The translations under genes were made by a program, and so were the position numbers. Shown in pieces: positions 27,323-35,125 of a stretch of 64,000 bases of DNA (positions within the stretch are counted from its first letter, which is position 1; every line of letters begins with the position of its first letter). This DNA is from an uncultured Rhodospirillales bacterium. GTDB taxonomy: Bacteria; Pseudomonadota; Alphaproteobacteria; Rhodospirillales; UBA2165. The stretch spans positions 1 to 64,000 of the forward strand of contig CAJXKD010000002.1 in assembly GCA_913055735.1 (NCBI GenBank), in the 5' to 3' direction. The notes beneath the pieces were generated by a model. The model was given only the letters and a program-made list of their open reading frames with translations. It did no database searches and was not told the origin of the DNA.

Positions 27323-28228
27323 TTAAGCCCCGAATAGGAAGGTCTTCAGGACGACAAAGGTCTTTTCCGTGGTTGGAACGCGAACCGGTATGCGGGGGGC
27401 GCGCCACCCGCGGGCAGAAAGCCGCTCAAACAGCCGGTGGTAGACGTTCATCATGATCGCGGCTGGGCGTACCTTCGTGGCATCGCAGTTCCTGACATGG
27501 GATGCGGCCTCGGCATAGCGGATTTCCGCGAGATTCGCGATCTCGCCGCAAGCTTGATGCAAGCGAGGGTGGCTAATGATCGCCAGCGCGTGCTCTTCGT
27601 CGATACCGTATCGGTTGAGGACGGTTTTGGGGAGATAGACGCGATCCCTTTCCGCATCCTCGTCGACATCGCGCAGAATGTTGGTGAGTTGAAGCGCTTC
27701 GCCCAGGCTCTTGGCCAGTGGTAGTCCCATCTCGTCGTCGATTTCAAAAACCCGGGTTGAAAGCCGGCCAACGGCACAAGCGACGCGGTCGCAATACAAG
27801 GCAAGCTCCGATTCGTCCGCGATTCGCACCGCATCCGCGGCATCCATTTCCATGCCATCGATAACCGCGAGAAAATCCTGCTTTGCGAGGCGGAAATCGC
27901 GGACGGGGGCATCCAGGGCCTGCCCAAGCTGGGTTGTGGGGTTCCCCCCATATAGGGCATCCAGCTCCTGCCGCCAGGTTTGGAGTTGTTCCATTTTAGA
28001 CGAGGCGCTTCCCGTATCGTCCGCGATGTCGTCGACGCTGCGGCAAAAGGCGTAGATCGCGTACATGGCGTCGCGCTTCGCCGCCGGCAGGAGACGCATC
28101 GCCCAATAGAACGAGGTGCCCGACGTCTCCACGACGTTCGATGCGTGTGTCACCGGCTCCAGCTCGGTTATGGGCAGGCTATTTTGAATACCGGCGTCCC
28201 TTCCATTCCGGGCCGTGGCGGCTGACAT
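27323..28228 (-). CDS. hpnD: HpnD, presqualene diphosphate synthase
   Basis: This 301-residue squalene/phytoene-synthase-family protein has both aspartate-rich motifs: DDIADD at residues 66-71, and LRDVDEDAERDR in the second half. In the HpnC-D-E route HpnD joins two farnesyl diphosphates to presqualene diphosphate. Its start overlaps the end of hpnB by 50 bp. The hpnE gene needed to finish squalene is not in the window. Confidence 0.93.
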   Translation of the reverse strand: MSAATARNGRDAGIQNSLPITELEPVTHASNVVETSGTSFYWAMRLLPAAKRDAMYAIYAFCRSVDDIADDTGSASSKMEQLQTWRQELDALYGGNPTTQLGQALDAPVRDFRLAKQDFLAVIDGMEMDAADAVRIADESELALYCDRVACAVGRLSTRVFEIDDEMGLPLAKSLGEALQLTNILRDVDEDAERDRVYLPKTVLNRYGIDEEHALAIISHPRLHQACGEIANLAEIRYAEAASHVRNCDATKVRPAAIMMNVYHRLFERLSARGWRAPRIPVRVPTTEKTFVVLKTFLFGA

Positions 28229-29336
28229 AACGGCGTGCCGAATCCACGGTCATGGCTACGTATAGCAGCGCGGCAACTGGCAGTGCGACCCCCAAAACCG
28301 CGGGAAGATCGTAGAGACGAAGTGTGGGTGCAAACAAAGCGATCATGATGATCCACCCGGTTAACCCGACGGCCACGAAATCATACTGCCCCGTTGCGAG
28401 TCCGAATACAACTATGAGGGGGTGGAGGGCATAGAGAAAAACCATCCCGAGAACGGCGACAATCAACAAAAGAAACGAATGCCGCAGTTGGACGAAGGCT
28501 GTCCGAACAACCATTCGCCAAATCTCGGAAAGGGTTTCGTAGGTGCGAATGCTCCTTGTCGCTGCGCTGAGTTCAAGCCGGATCTTACCGAAGGGCTTGA
28601 GAAGTTGCGCGAGAGCGCAGTCGTCGATGATCCTGTCGCGGATTGCGGCAATGCCTCCGGCGGCGCGCAGCGTTTCGGATTTGACCAGCAGGCTGCCGCC
28701 TGCCGCGGCTGCCATGCGCCGCGTCGGGTCGTTGACCCAGGGAAACGGGTACAGCATCTGAAAGAAGAAGACGAAAGGCGGAATCAGGAACCGTTCGACC
28801 CAGGTGTCGCTGCGCAGCCGGACCATTTGCGAATTCAGGACGAGCCCTTCGGCGAGGGCTTTGGAAACGAGCCGGCGAAGGTTCTGGGGGTCGTGCAGGA
28901 TGTCGGCGTCCGTGTGCCAGGCATAGGTATGGCCGGGATAGCGCCTTGCCGCTTCGTCCTGTCCTTGATGGAGGGCCCATAATTTGCCCGCCCATCCGTC
29001 GGGACGCGGCTGCCCGTCGAGGACAATCAGGTCCACGGGAGAATCCGTGGCCAATTCGTGGGCGACGGTTGCGGTGCCATCCTCGCTTTGGTCGTTCACC
29101 AGGATCACCGCGAACTCACCGGGGTAGTTCTGCGCCAGAAGCGAGCCCAGCGCGGTGCCCAGAACCTCTTCTTCGTCGCGCGCCGGTACGATTGCCGTTA
29201 CCCCGGGCCAAGCCGGGGGGGCGGGGGGCATCGTGTCAAGTTCGGGCACCCGCCAAAAGCGCCCATGGAACAGGGCCAGATAGAACCACGCCAGCAAGCT
29301 GCAGAGGGTCAAGACGTGCAAAGTGGGGAAAAGCAT
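28179..29336 (-). CDS. hpnB: HpnB, hopene-associated glycosyltransferase (GT2)
   Basis: This membrane glycosyltransferase of about 385 residues has an N-terminal membrane segment (residues 1-20), a GT2 catalytic domain with VIPARDEEE, VNDQSEDGT and the DXD-like HTDADI motif, and three to four C-terminal helices. HpnB is a regular member of hopanoid clusters and presumably glycosylates a hopanoid or associated lipid; the donor is unknown. The start is placed at ATG 29336, 13 bp after hpnC. No Shine-Dalgarno is visible there, so coupling with hpnC is likely. Confidence 0.87.
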   Translation of the reverse strand: MLFPTLHVLTLCSLLAWFYLALFHGRFWRVPELDTMPPAPPAWPGVTAIVPARDEEEVLGTALGSLLAQNYPGEFAVILVNDQSEDGTATVAHELATDSPVDLIVLDGQPRPDGWAGKLWALHQGQDEAARRYPGHTYAWHTDADILHDPQNLRRLVSKALAEGLVLNSQMVRLRSDTWVERFLIPPFVFFFQMLYPFPWVNDPTRRMAAAAGGSLLVKSETLRAAGGIAAIRDRIIDDCALAQLLKPFGKIRLELSAATRSIRTYETLSEIWRMVVRTAFVQLRHSFLLLIVAVLGMVFLYALHPLIVVFGLATGQYDFVAVGLTGWIIMIALFAPTLRLYDLPAVLGVALPVAALLYVAMTVDSARRYVSRHGPEWKGRRYSK

Positions 29337-29349
29337 CGGAGAGGAACGG

Positions 29350-30249
29350 CTAGGGGGCCGGCATTTGAGCGCGCGGGCGGAAAAGAATCTTTCCGGCGCC
29401 TTGCAGGCAACACAGGAGGTAATGCGGCTTTGAAAGGGCGACGCGCCCCGCAAGCGGATCGTCGCGACGCAGATGCGCTGCCAGCTTGCGGGCAATGTGC
29501 ACGATCACATTGGATTCCATGGCCAGGCGGCGGTTGCGCAAGATGTGGGGCAGCTGGCCCGCGGTTTCGATCAAGGGATCCGTCGATGTCAGGGCACGGT
29601 CGATGATCCGGCGCATTCCGGGCGAACTAGCGCTTCCGTCCAGAGCGTCTACGGTAAGGGATTCTTGCTCGAACCAAGGAACGGGGAGATAGATGCGGTC
29701 GAGGAGCCGGTAGTCCTCCTGGCAGTCCTGAAGATGGTTGAGGACTTGCAACGCATTGCACAGTGCGTCCGAGTAGGGATAGCCCACACTGTCCTCACCG
29801 TGCAGGTCGAGCAGGTAGCGGCCGACCGGCGCGGCGGAACGGTTGCAGTAATCGATCAATTCGTCCCAGCTGGCGTAGCGCGTTTTCACCGCATCCTGTT
29901 TGAACGCCGAGATGAGATTCAGGCAATGCCGGTTGGTCACGCCGCATTCCAACAGGCTCTGACGCATATGGGTGGCCTTGGCGAAAGCGGGAAGGGCTTC
30001 TCCCCCTTCGAGAACATCGGCAAATCCGTCGAGACGGGCGATCTTCTCTTCGGGCGGCAAGTCGGGAGAATCGGCGATATCGTCGATGGCGCGGGCAAAG
30101 GCGTAGAAGATGGCGACGTGCGGCCGGAGCGGTGCTGGCAGCAGCCAGGAGCCCACGGGAAAATTCTCGTAGGCGGCATCCTTGCCGGACGGGGCCTCGG
30201 CGGTGGCATCGGGGCCATCAAAGGCCGGTTTCGTTTGGGTTTGCGGCAT
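29350..30249 (-). CDS. hpnC: HpnC, squalene synthase-family enzyme (hydroxysqualene synthase)
   Basis: This 299-residue member of the squalene/phytoene synthase family has DDIAD in FARAIDDIADSPDLP and the second motif QDCQEDYRLLDRIYLP. In the three-enzyme route HpnC turns presqualene diphosphate into hydroxysqualene. It is the first gene of the hpnC-hpnB-hpnD unit and is divergent from ispG across about 125 bp. Confidence 0.92.
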   Translation of the reverse strand: MPQTQTKPAFDGPDATAEAPSGKDAAYENFPVGSWLLPAPLRPHVAIFYAFARAIDDIADSPDLPPEEKIARLDGFADVLEGGEALPAFAKATHMRQSLLECGVTNRHCLNLISAFKQDAVKTRYASWDELIDYCNRSAAPVGRYLLDLHGEDSVGYPYSDALCNALQVLNHLQDCQEDYRLLDRIYLPVPWFEQESLTVDALDGSASSPGMRRIIDRALTSTDPLIETAGQLPHILRNRRLAMESNVIVHIARKLAAHLRRDDPLAGRVALSKPHYLLCCLQGAGKILFRPRAQMPAP

Positions 30250-30374
30250 GGTTCGGGCGCCAGTATACCGGTGCAGGTCATTCCGGCGTAATATGATTCT
30301 TCTAGTCTGGCTTCTTGTCTGGTAAAGCCTGCTATAATTGCGCGCGACAGTCAGACGTTTTGGCCTAATTGGAA

Positions 30375-31628
30375 ATGAACGAAATCAAGCCCTTAGAGAC
30401 AGGACCCGCCAAACGGCGCCGCTCGTTGACCGTTTCCGTCGGCGGCGTGGACGTGGGCGGTACGGCGCCCATCGTCGTCCAGTCCATGACCAACACGGAT
30501 ACGGCGGATGCCCAGGGGACCGCGGATCAGGTCGTGCGGCTGGCCGAAGCGGGCTCGGAGATCGTTCGGGTGACGGTGAACAGCGAAGCCGCCGCCCAGC
30601 AGGTGCCGCGTATCCGCGAGTTGCTGGAGGCCAAGGGTGTCTCCGTGCCGCTGGTGGGGGACTTTCATTACAACGGCCATCTGCTGCTGACCAAGTACCC
30701 CGACTGTGCGCAGGTATTGGACAAGTACCGGATCAATCCAGGCAATGTGGGTTTCAAGGAAAAGCGCGACAGGCAGTTCGCGACCATGATCGAGCAGGCC
30801 ATCGAATATGGCAAACCGGTGCGGATCGGCGTCAATTGGGGCAGCCTGGATGCCGACCTCATGGCGAAGCTGATGGACGAAAACGCGCGACGGCCGAAGC
30901 CGCTGGAGTCGCAGGCGGTGTTGCGCGATGCCCTGGTGACCTCCGCCGTCCAAAGCGCCGAGCACGCCGTGGAGTTGGGCCTGCCACGCGATAAGATCAT
31001 CCTGTCGTGCAAGGTCAGCAACGTGCAGGACCTGATCGCCGTCTATACGGATCTGGCGGCGCGCTGCGATTGGCCGCTCCATCTGGGTCTCACCGAAGCG
31101 GGCATGGGCTCCAAGGGCATTGTCGCCTCGACGGCGGCACTCGCCGTGCTGCTGCAGCAAGGGATCGGCGATACCATCCGCATTTCGCTGACGCCGGAGC
31201 CCGGCGGCGACCGCACACGCGAGGTCATCGTTGCGCAGGAAATCCTGCAATCCATGGGGCTAAGGTCGTTCGTGCCGCAGATCGTCGCGTGCCCGGGGTG
31301 TGGGCGGACGACCAGCACCGTGTTTCAGGAATTGGCCAATGAAATACAGGGTTATGTCCGTGCCAAGATGCCCGAATGGGGGCGTCTCTATGAGGGCGTC
31401 GAAACCATGCAGGTGGCGGTGATGGGCTGTATCGTCAATGGCCCCGGTGAGAGCAAACACGCCAATATCGGCATCAGCCTTCCCGGCACCGGCGAGCAGC
31501 CGGCGGCACCGGTGTTCGTCGACGGCCAGAAGACGGTGACCCTGCGTGGGGCCAATATCGCCGCCGAGTTCAAGCAGATCGTCGACGATTATGTGGCGAC
31601 CAAATACCCGGCGCGGGCCGGAAAATAG
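30375..31628 (+). CDS. ispG: 4-hydroxy-3-methylbut-2-en-1-yl diphosphate synthase
   Basis: IspG/GcpE, 417 residues, makes HMBPP in the MEP pathway. The N-terminal TIM-barrel half ([23 protein letters not shown]) and the C-terminal iron-sulfur cysteines ([10 protein letters not shown] and [11 protein letters not shown]) are all present. ATG 30375 is taken as start; a TTG two codons upstream is possible. It is divergent from hpnC. A hairpin 32-62 bp downstream may terminate the transcript. Confidence 0.95.
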   Translation: MNEIKPLETGPAKRRRSLTVSVGGVDVGGTAPIVVQSMTNTDTADAQGTADQVVRLAEAGSEIVRVTVNSEAAAQQVPRIRELLEAKGVSVPLVGDFHYNGHLLLTKYPDCAQVLDKYRINPGNVGFKEKRDRQFATMIEQAIEYGKPVRIGVNWGSLDADLMAKLMDENARRPKPLESQAVLRDALVTSAVQSAEHAVELGLPRDKIILSCKVSNVQDLIAVYTDLAARCDWPLHLGLTEAGMGSKGIVASTAALAVLLQQGIGDTIRISLTPEPGGDRTREVIVAQEILQSMGLRSFVPQIVACPGCGRTTSTVFQELANEIQGYVRAKMPEWGRLYEGVETMQVAVMGCIVNGPGESKHANIGISLPGTGEQPAAPVFVDGQKTVTLRGANIAAEFKQIVDDYVATKYPARAGK

Positions 31629-31659
31629 ATAGCAAATAGATAGCTAGGCAGTCCCCTCC

Positions 31660-31702
31660 GAGGCCGGTGATCTGCCCTGGACAGGGCCTCTCTAATCTCT
31701 TA
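31660..31702 (+). terminator. Possible terminator after ispG
   Basis: GAGGCC (31660-31665) pairs with GGCCTC (31685-31690), with an extra CTG/CAG pairing inside. The sequence is followed by TCTAATCTCTT, which is pyrimidine-rich but not a clean U-tract. It lies between ispG and tRNA-Phe, where a stop to transcription would be expected. Confidence 0.35.
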
Positions 31703-31767
31703 TAAGCGCCGTTCCACGGGCCGTTTGCCGGGTTTCCGGCGCTTCTTCGGCCCCGTGCCCTGAATGT

Positions 31768-31843
31768 GCCCAGGTAGCTCAGTTGGTAGAGCACGTGACT
31801 GAAAATCACGGTGTCGGTGGTTCGATTCCGCCCCTGGGCACCA
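31768..31843 (+). tRNA. tRNA-Phe (anticodon GAA), island integration site
   Basis: A 76-nt cloverleaf can be drawn: acceptor GCCCAGG pairs with CCTGGGC, the D-arm is in TAGCTCAGTTGGTAGAGCA, and the anticodon stem CGTGA/TCACG closes the loop CTGAAAA (anticodon GAA). The T-arm is GGTGG-TTCGATT-CCGCC, and the discriminator A and CCA are encoded. The last 45 nt are repeated exactly at 48962-49006, marking this gene as the attachment site of a genomic island. The tRNA remains complete. Confidence 0.96.
31799..31843 (+). repeat. Left 45-bp direct repeat (att) within tRNA-Phe
   Basis: This segment, from the anticodon loop to the encoded CCA, is identical over 45 bp to 48962-49006. A direct repeat of a tRNA 3' end about 17 kb away is the standard footprint of site-specific integration by a tyrosine recombinase. 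Here it marks the left end of the island. Confidence 0.93.
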
Positions 31844-31889
31844 CTTATTTCAAGCACTTAGCCGTTTTGCAGACTTTGCTGAGCCGATT

Positions 31890-31910
31890 TTGGTAACAAA
31901 TTTGGTAACA
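31890..31910 (+). repeat. Pair of TTGGTAACA repeats next to the att site
   Basis: The nonamer TTGGTAACA occurs at 31890-31898 and again at 31902-31910, 12 bp apart, about 50 bp inside the island. Short repeats near an att core can be arm-type recombinase sites or the remains of an integrase gene start. That role is an inference. Confidence 0.4.
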
Positions 31911-31958
31911 CAGTCGGTATGACACTTGGGACGTTTCATTTTACTTCTCGTTAGCCCC

Positions 31959-31982
31959 CAAGGTTCGAGTCCTTGTGCGCCT
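31959..31982 (+). pseudogene. Possible tRNA 3'-end remnant
   Basis: CAAGG-TTCGAGT-CCTTG forms a perfect 5-bp T-arm with a standard T-loop and is followed by TGCGCCT, as the 3' acceptor strand of a tRNA would be. No 5' part of a tRNA precedes it. It may be a leftover of an earlier integration at another tRNA or a piece carried in by the island. It is short, so chance is possible. Confidence 0.4.
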
Positions 31983-32034
31983 TTCACCCGCCCTGGCTAT
32001 GGCGCGATCGGCTTGCCGATTGCGGCAGTGCACA

Positions 32035-32229
32035 TCACGCAAGTGGCGTGAGCACCCGCTCGATGATTTCGTTGATTCGGTCCTGGGCGGCATTTGGGTC
32101 GCCATTGCCTTCCAGCTTTGCAACGCGTTCGGACAGCGCGATCACTTCCTCGAGAAGGTTCGAAACCACCGACGTGATGCGGTCGAGGTCCGCATCGCCG
32201 AGCAGTTTCGCGTTGGCGAGGTCTTTCAT
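32035..32229 (-). CDS. Small hypothetical protein, helical
   Basis: This 64-residue protein starts at ATG 32229, 13 bp after the methyltransferase gene on the same strand. The sequence is highly charged with heptad-like spacing (VVSNLLEEVIALSERVAKLEG), suggesting a coiled coil or long helix. No membrane segment, no known motif. A longer open frame upstream only mirrors the methyltransferase gene. It probably forms an operon with, and may bind, the methyltransferase; function unknown. Confidence 0.6.
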   Translation of the reverse strand: MKDLANAKLLGDADLDRITSVVSNLLEEVIALSERVAKLEGNGDPNAAQDRINEIIERVLTPLA

Positions 32230-32242
32230 TGTCTTTCCTCCC

Positions 32243-33316
32243 TTAGGCCTTATACGCCTGAATCCATGACCACGGCGTGACCCAGCTACGCGGATTGGTG
32301 GCCGTTCCGGGTTTGTCGCCAAAGGGTGACCAGGCATGCGTTTCGGCCTCGGTAAATCCGGCGTCCTTGGCGAATTCGGCCATGTCGGCGCGCCGGAAAT
32401 CATAGTGGAACGGCTCGACGATGATCTGACTGTGATATTGGGTCAGGACGTCTCGCAGCGGCTCGCCGACCAGTGGATTCTCGAGCGCGACCAGAGTGCC
32501 GCCGGGCTTCAGGACGCGGCACGCTTCGGCAAGGCTTTGCCGGATGGCGTCCAGCGGCAGTTCGTGAAGCGTCATGGTGGTGGTCACGAGATCGAACGCA
32601 TTGTCGTCATACGGCAGGTGTTCCATGTCCGCCTGACGCCAATCGATGTCGAGGCCCATCTCCGTCGCCATGCGGCGGCCCAGCCGCAAGCACGGCGCTG
32701 ACAAATCGATCCCTTCGACATGGGCGTTCGGATATTTTTTCTTCAGCGAAAAAGTGGTCTTGCCGAAACCGCAGGCGAGATCGAGGATTTCCTGCGGTTC
32801 GCCCGCATCGAGACTGTCGGCGAAGGCATCGTGAAGTTGGAAGTCGTTATTCCGCCCGACGTGGATGACGCGCGCGCCCATGGCATAGACCGCCGCGCCG
32901 CGGTCCTCGCGCCAGATGCCGCCGTCCTGGCGGTGGAAATCGATGGTCTCGTAATATTCCGGATAGGTGAAATCCGCTTCGATGCGCAAGGTGCCGAGGT
33001 CGTCGTTTTTCGGTTGGAGGCTGCGCGACAGCGCCTCTATGCGGTCGTCGACCATTTTGCCGACGTCATCCCAAAGCCGGTCCTGAATATGGCGGTCGAG
33101 CCAGGCCCAACGGGGCAGTGACGGCAGCGCATCGACGATCGGCCACGCTTCATCTGCGGTTTCCGGCGTCGGTTTTCCGTCGGTCATCCGTTCGTACTCT
33201 TCACGAAGCTGGCCGTAAAGCGGACCCGACCAAAACTTGCGCATGCCGAGGAGCGTCCGTACCCGTGGGATTTCCTCATCGCGCCAAGCCAAAATATCGA
33301 AAATAGAATCCGTCAT
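32243..33316 (-). CDS. SAM-dependent class I methyltransferase
   Basis: This 357-residue protein has a mostly helical N-terminal domain of about 170 residues followed by a class I methyltransferase domain. The SAM-binding glycine loop is at residues 177-185 (ILDLACGFG), with acidic loop GIDLS and post-motifs DLVTTTMTLHEL and CRVLKPGGTLVALE. The substrate is unknown. It is divergent from the ABC binding-protein gene and followed by a 64-residue helical protein. It is the first cargo unit of the island from the tRNA side. Confidence 0.8.
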   Translation of the reverse strand: MTDSIFDILAWRDEEIPRVRTLLGMRKFWSGPLYGQLREEYERMTDGKPTPETADEAWPIVDALPSLPRWAWLDRHIQDRLWDDVGKMVDDRIEALSRSLQPKNDDLGTLRIEADFTYPEYYETIDFHRQDGGIWREDRGAAVYAMGARVIHVGRNNDFQLHDAFADSLDAGEPQEILDLACGFGKTTFSLKKKYPNAHVEGIDLSAPCLRLGRRMATEMGLDIDWRQADMEHLPYDDNAFDLVTTTMTLHELPLDAIRQSLAEACRVLKPGGTLVALENPLVGEPLRDVLTQYHSQIIVEPFHYDFRRADMAEFAKDAGFTEAETHAWSPFGDKPGTATNPRSWVTPWSWIQAYKA

Positions 33317-33357
33317 TCATTTCCCTCCTGGGCTTCGTTTGGGGGTCCGGCCCCATG

Positions 33358-33382
33358 TGGCTGTTTCGCCTGGCTGTTTCGC
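33358..33382 (+). repeat. 12-bp direct repeat in the divergent control region
   Basis: TGGCTGTTTCGC occurs at 33358-33369 and 33371-33382, separated by 1 bp, between the methyltransferase and ABC-transporter genes. The position, about 35 bp upstream of a strong candidate promoter, fits a regulator binding site. This is an inference. Confidence 0.45.
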
Positions 33383-33394
33383 TTAGGGGGTCGC

Positions 33395-33422
33395 TTGACC
33401 AATTTAGCATATTTAGCATAAT
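33395..33422 (+). promoter_or_regulatory. Candidate sigma-70 promoter with tandem operator-like repeat
   Basis: TTGACC (33395-33400) and CATAAT (33417-33422) are separated by 16 bp, each one mismatch from the -35 and -10 consensus, and point at the ABC binding-protein gene starting at 33501. The spacer holds a perfect tandem repeat ATTTAGCAT at 33402-33410 and 33411-33419. A repressor bound there would block the promoter directly. The island-encoded GntR protein is the obvious candidate, but this is not shown. Confidence 0.5.
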
Positions 33423-33500
33423 GTCGTTAGAATAATACAAATTTTCAAAAACGCGTGTCTTTGACTTGTGCCTAGTCAATTAGCAAAGGGAATAGATGTG

Positions 33501-35060
33501 ATGATTCCGGCCTTTTTCTCCCGCGGCGGACTTTTCAGGGGGGCCGCCGCCGTCTTCTTCTGCATCGGTCTGGCGGGCGCAACATCCGCCGCAGATATGT
33601 CGCAAACCGTCAGAGTGGGGGTGAACGACCTGCCGCCAGGTAAGGGTAATCCGTTTTCGGCTCTCGGTAGTCCGAGCATCTACACCTGGTCGGCGATCTT
33701 CGATTCCCTGACCCGCGTCGACGATCAAGGCATCGCCCAGCCGATGCTCGCCGTGAAATGGGAAAATACGGATCCCAAGACCTGGCGTTTCACCCTCCGC
33801 GACGGTGTCAAGTTCTCGAATGGCGAGGCCTTGACGTCCGCCGCCGTGATCGCCGGCTTCGAGTATATCAAGAGCGGCAAGGCCGGCCGGTCGCCGGTCG
33901 TTGGGGAGATGCGTGGCGTGACTGCGGCCAAGGCCGTCAGCGACAACGTTGTCGAGTTTACCACTGGACGGCCTGATCCGATCCTACCCAACCGCATTGC
34001 CGCGTTGAAACTGGTGGCGCCCAAGCACTGGGCGGAGAAGGGACCGGAAGGCTATGCCACCGAACCCGTCGGGACCGGCAGCTATAAGCTCGTGTCCTGG
34101 GATGCGAACAAGGTGACGCTCGAGGCCTTCGACGGGTCCTGGCGCGCGCCGGGTGTCGGCAAGCTCGAGATCATCGAATTGCCCGAACGGTCTGCCCGGG
34201 TCCAGGCGCTGTTGTCCGGTCAGGTCGATATCGTGACGGGGCTGTCGACCGACGACATCCCGGTTATCGAAGGTGCAGGGTACAAGGTCGATATCAAGCC
34301 TGCCGCCCAGGTCATGTCGCTGGCGTTGCCGCTGGTGAAAAAGAACGCCGACAAGAAACTCGTCGATCTGGACACACCGTTCAAGGACGTGCGCGTCCGT
34401 CAGGCATTGAATTATGCGGTTGATAAGGAAGGCATCGCCAAGGGTATCCTCGCTGGTCATGCCAAGGCCGCTGGCCAGGGCGCGACCCCGGCCGCGTTCG
34501 GCTACAACCCGGACGTCTCGCCGTTCCCATACGATCCGGCGAAAGCGAAGGCGCTGCTCGCGGAGGCCGGTTATGCCGACGGCATTTCTTTCGAGGCGGA
34601 GGTTGTCACGGGATCCTTCCCGGGCGACTCCGAGATTTATCAGAAAATGGCGCAGGATATGGCCGCCGCCGGGATCAAGGTAACGCTGCGGCGGATCACG
34701 TTCCCCGATTGGCTGTCCAAATATCTCGGCCGCAAGTCATGGGAGGGGCAGGCCTTCGGCATGTCGTGGAACTCGGCGCCGTACATCGATTCGATCCGGC
34801 CCATTGTTCTGTTCTCCTGCTTCAACCCGTTCACCTTTACCTGCGACGCCAATGTGCGCGGTATGGTCATCAAGGCGAACGGCGAGTTCGATCCCGCCAA
34901 ACGCAAGGCCATCCTGCGTAACATCCATAAGGCGAACCGCGCGGCGCCGCCGGCGGTCTTCCTGGTGGAGCAGATCGATCTGTTCGGGCTGTCCGGCAAG
35001 GTCAAGGACTTTAAGCAGACCAATCGTTGGATCGCCTATCACGACATCTCGATCAACTAG
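33501..35060 (+). CDS. ABC transporter family 5 substrate-binding protein
   Basis: This secreted binding protein of about 519 residues belongs to the oligopeptide/dipeptide/nickel class. The signal peptide covers about residues 1-31 (FRGAAAVFFCIGLAGATSAA). The mature part has the family layout with WRFTLRDGVKFSNGEALTSA, a YKLVSWD segment and VRQALNYAVDKEGI. ATG 33501 is chosen: AAAGGG lies about 10 nt upstream. GTG 33498 is equally possible. It is the first gene of a complete importer. The ligand is unknown, but the island context suggests the compound degraded by the downstream enzymes. Confidence 0.9.
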   Translation: MIPAFFSRGGLFRGAAAVFFCIGLAGATSAADMSQTVRVGVNDLPPGKGNPFSALGSPSIYTWSAIFDSLTRVDDQGIAQPMLAVKWENTDPKTWRFTLRDGVKFSNGEALTSAAVIAGFEYIKSGKAGRSPVVGEMRGVTAAKAVSDNVVEFTTGRPDPILPNRIAALKLVAPKHWAEKGPEGYATEPVGTGSYKLVSWDANKVTLEAFDGSWRAPGVGKLEIIELPERSARVQALLSGQVDIVTGLSTDDIPVIEGAGYKVDIKPAAQVMSLALPLVKKNADKKLVDLDTPFKDVRVRQALNYAVDKEGIAKGILAGHAKAAGQGATPAAFGYNPDVSPFPYDPAKAKALLAEAGYADGISFEAEVVTGSFPGDSEIYQKMAQDMAAAGIKVTLRRITFPDWLSKYLGRKSWEGQAFGMSWNSAPYIDSIRPIVLFSCFNPFTFTCDANVRGMVIKANGEFDPAKRKAILRNIHKANRAAPPAVFLVEQIDLFGLSGKVKDFKQTNRWIAYHDISIN

Positions 35061-35066
35061 TAGAAT

Positions 35067-35115
35067 GGAAGCGCCACCGTTGATCCGTCCGCGGACGACA
35101 ACGGTGGCGGCTTCC
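35067..35115 (+). promoter_or_regulatory. Strong intergenic hairpin between binding-protein and permease genes
   Basis: GGAAGCGCCACCGTTG (35067-35082) pairs with CAACGGTGGCGGCTTCC (35099-35115), giving about 16 base pairs with one bulged G. The loop itself contains the palindrome GTCCGCGGAC. No U-tract follows, so it is not a classic terminator. In many binding-protein operons such hairpins protect the upstream mRNA, raising binding-protein output over the permeases. Confidence 0.6.
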
Positions 35116-35125
35116 GTCTGATGCC

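Noticed and set aside
31570..31857. Open frame of 95 codons antisense to tRNA-Phe (contains GAQGRNRTTDTVIF)
   Set aside because: It is the reverse translation of the tRNA gene, a familiar spurious product; the same peptide recurs antisense to the displaced copy at 48898-49137.
31844..32034. Search for an integrase or its remains next to tRNA-Phe
   Set aside because: No frame with tyrosine-recombinase features is visible; only short repeats and a possible tRNA remnant.
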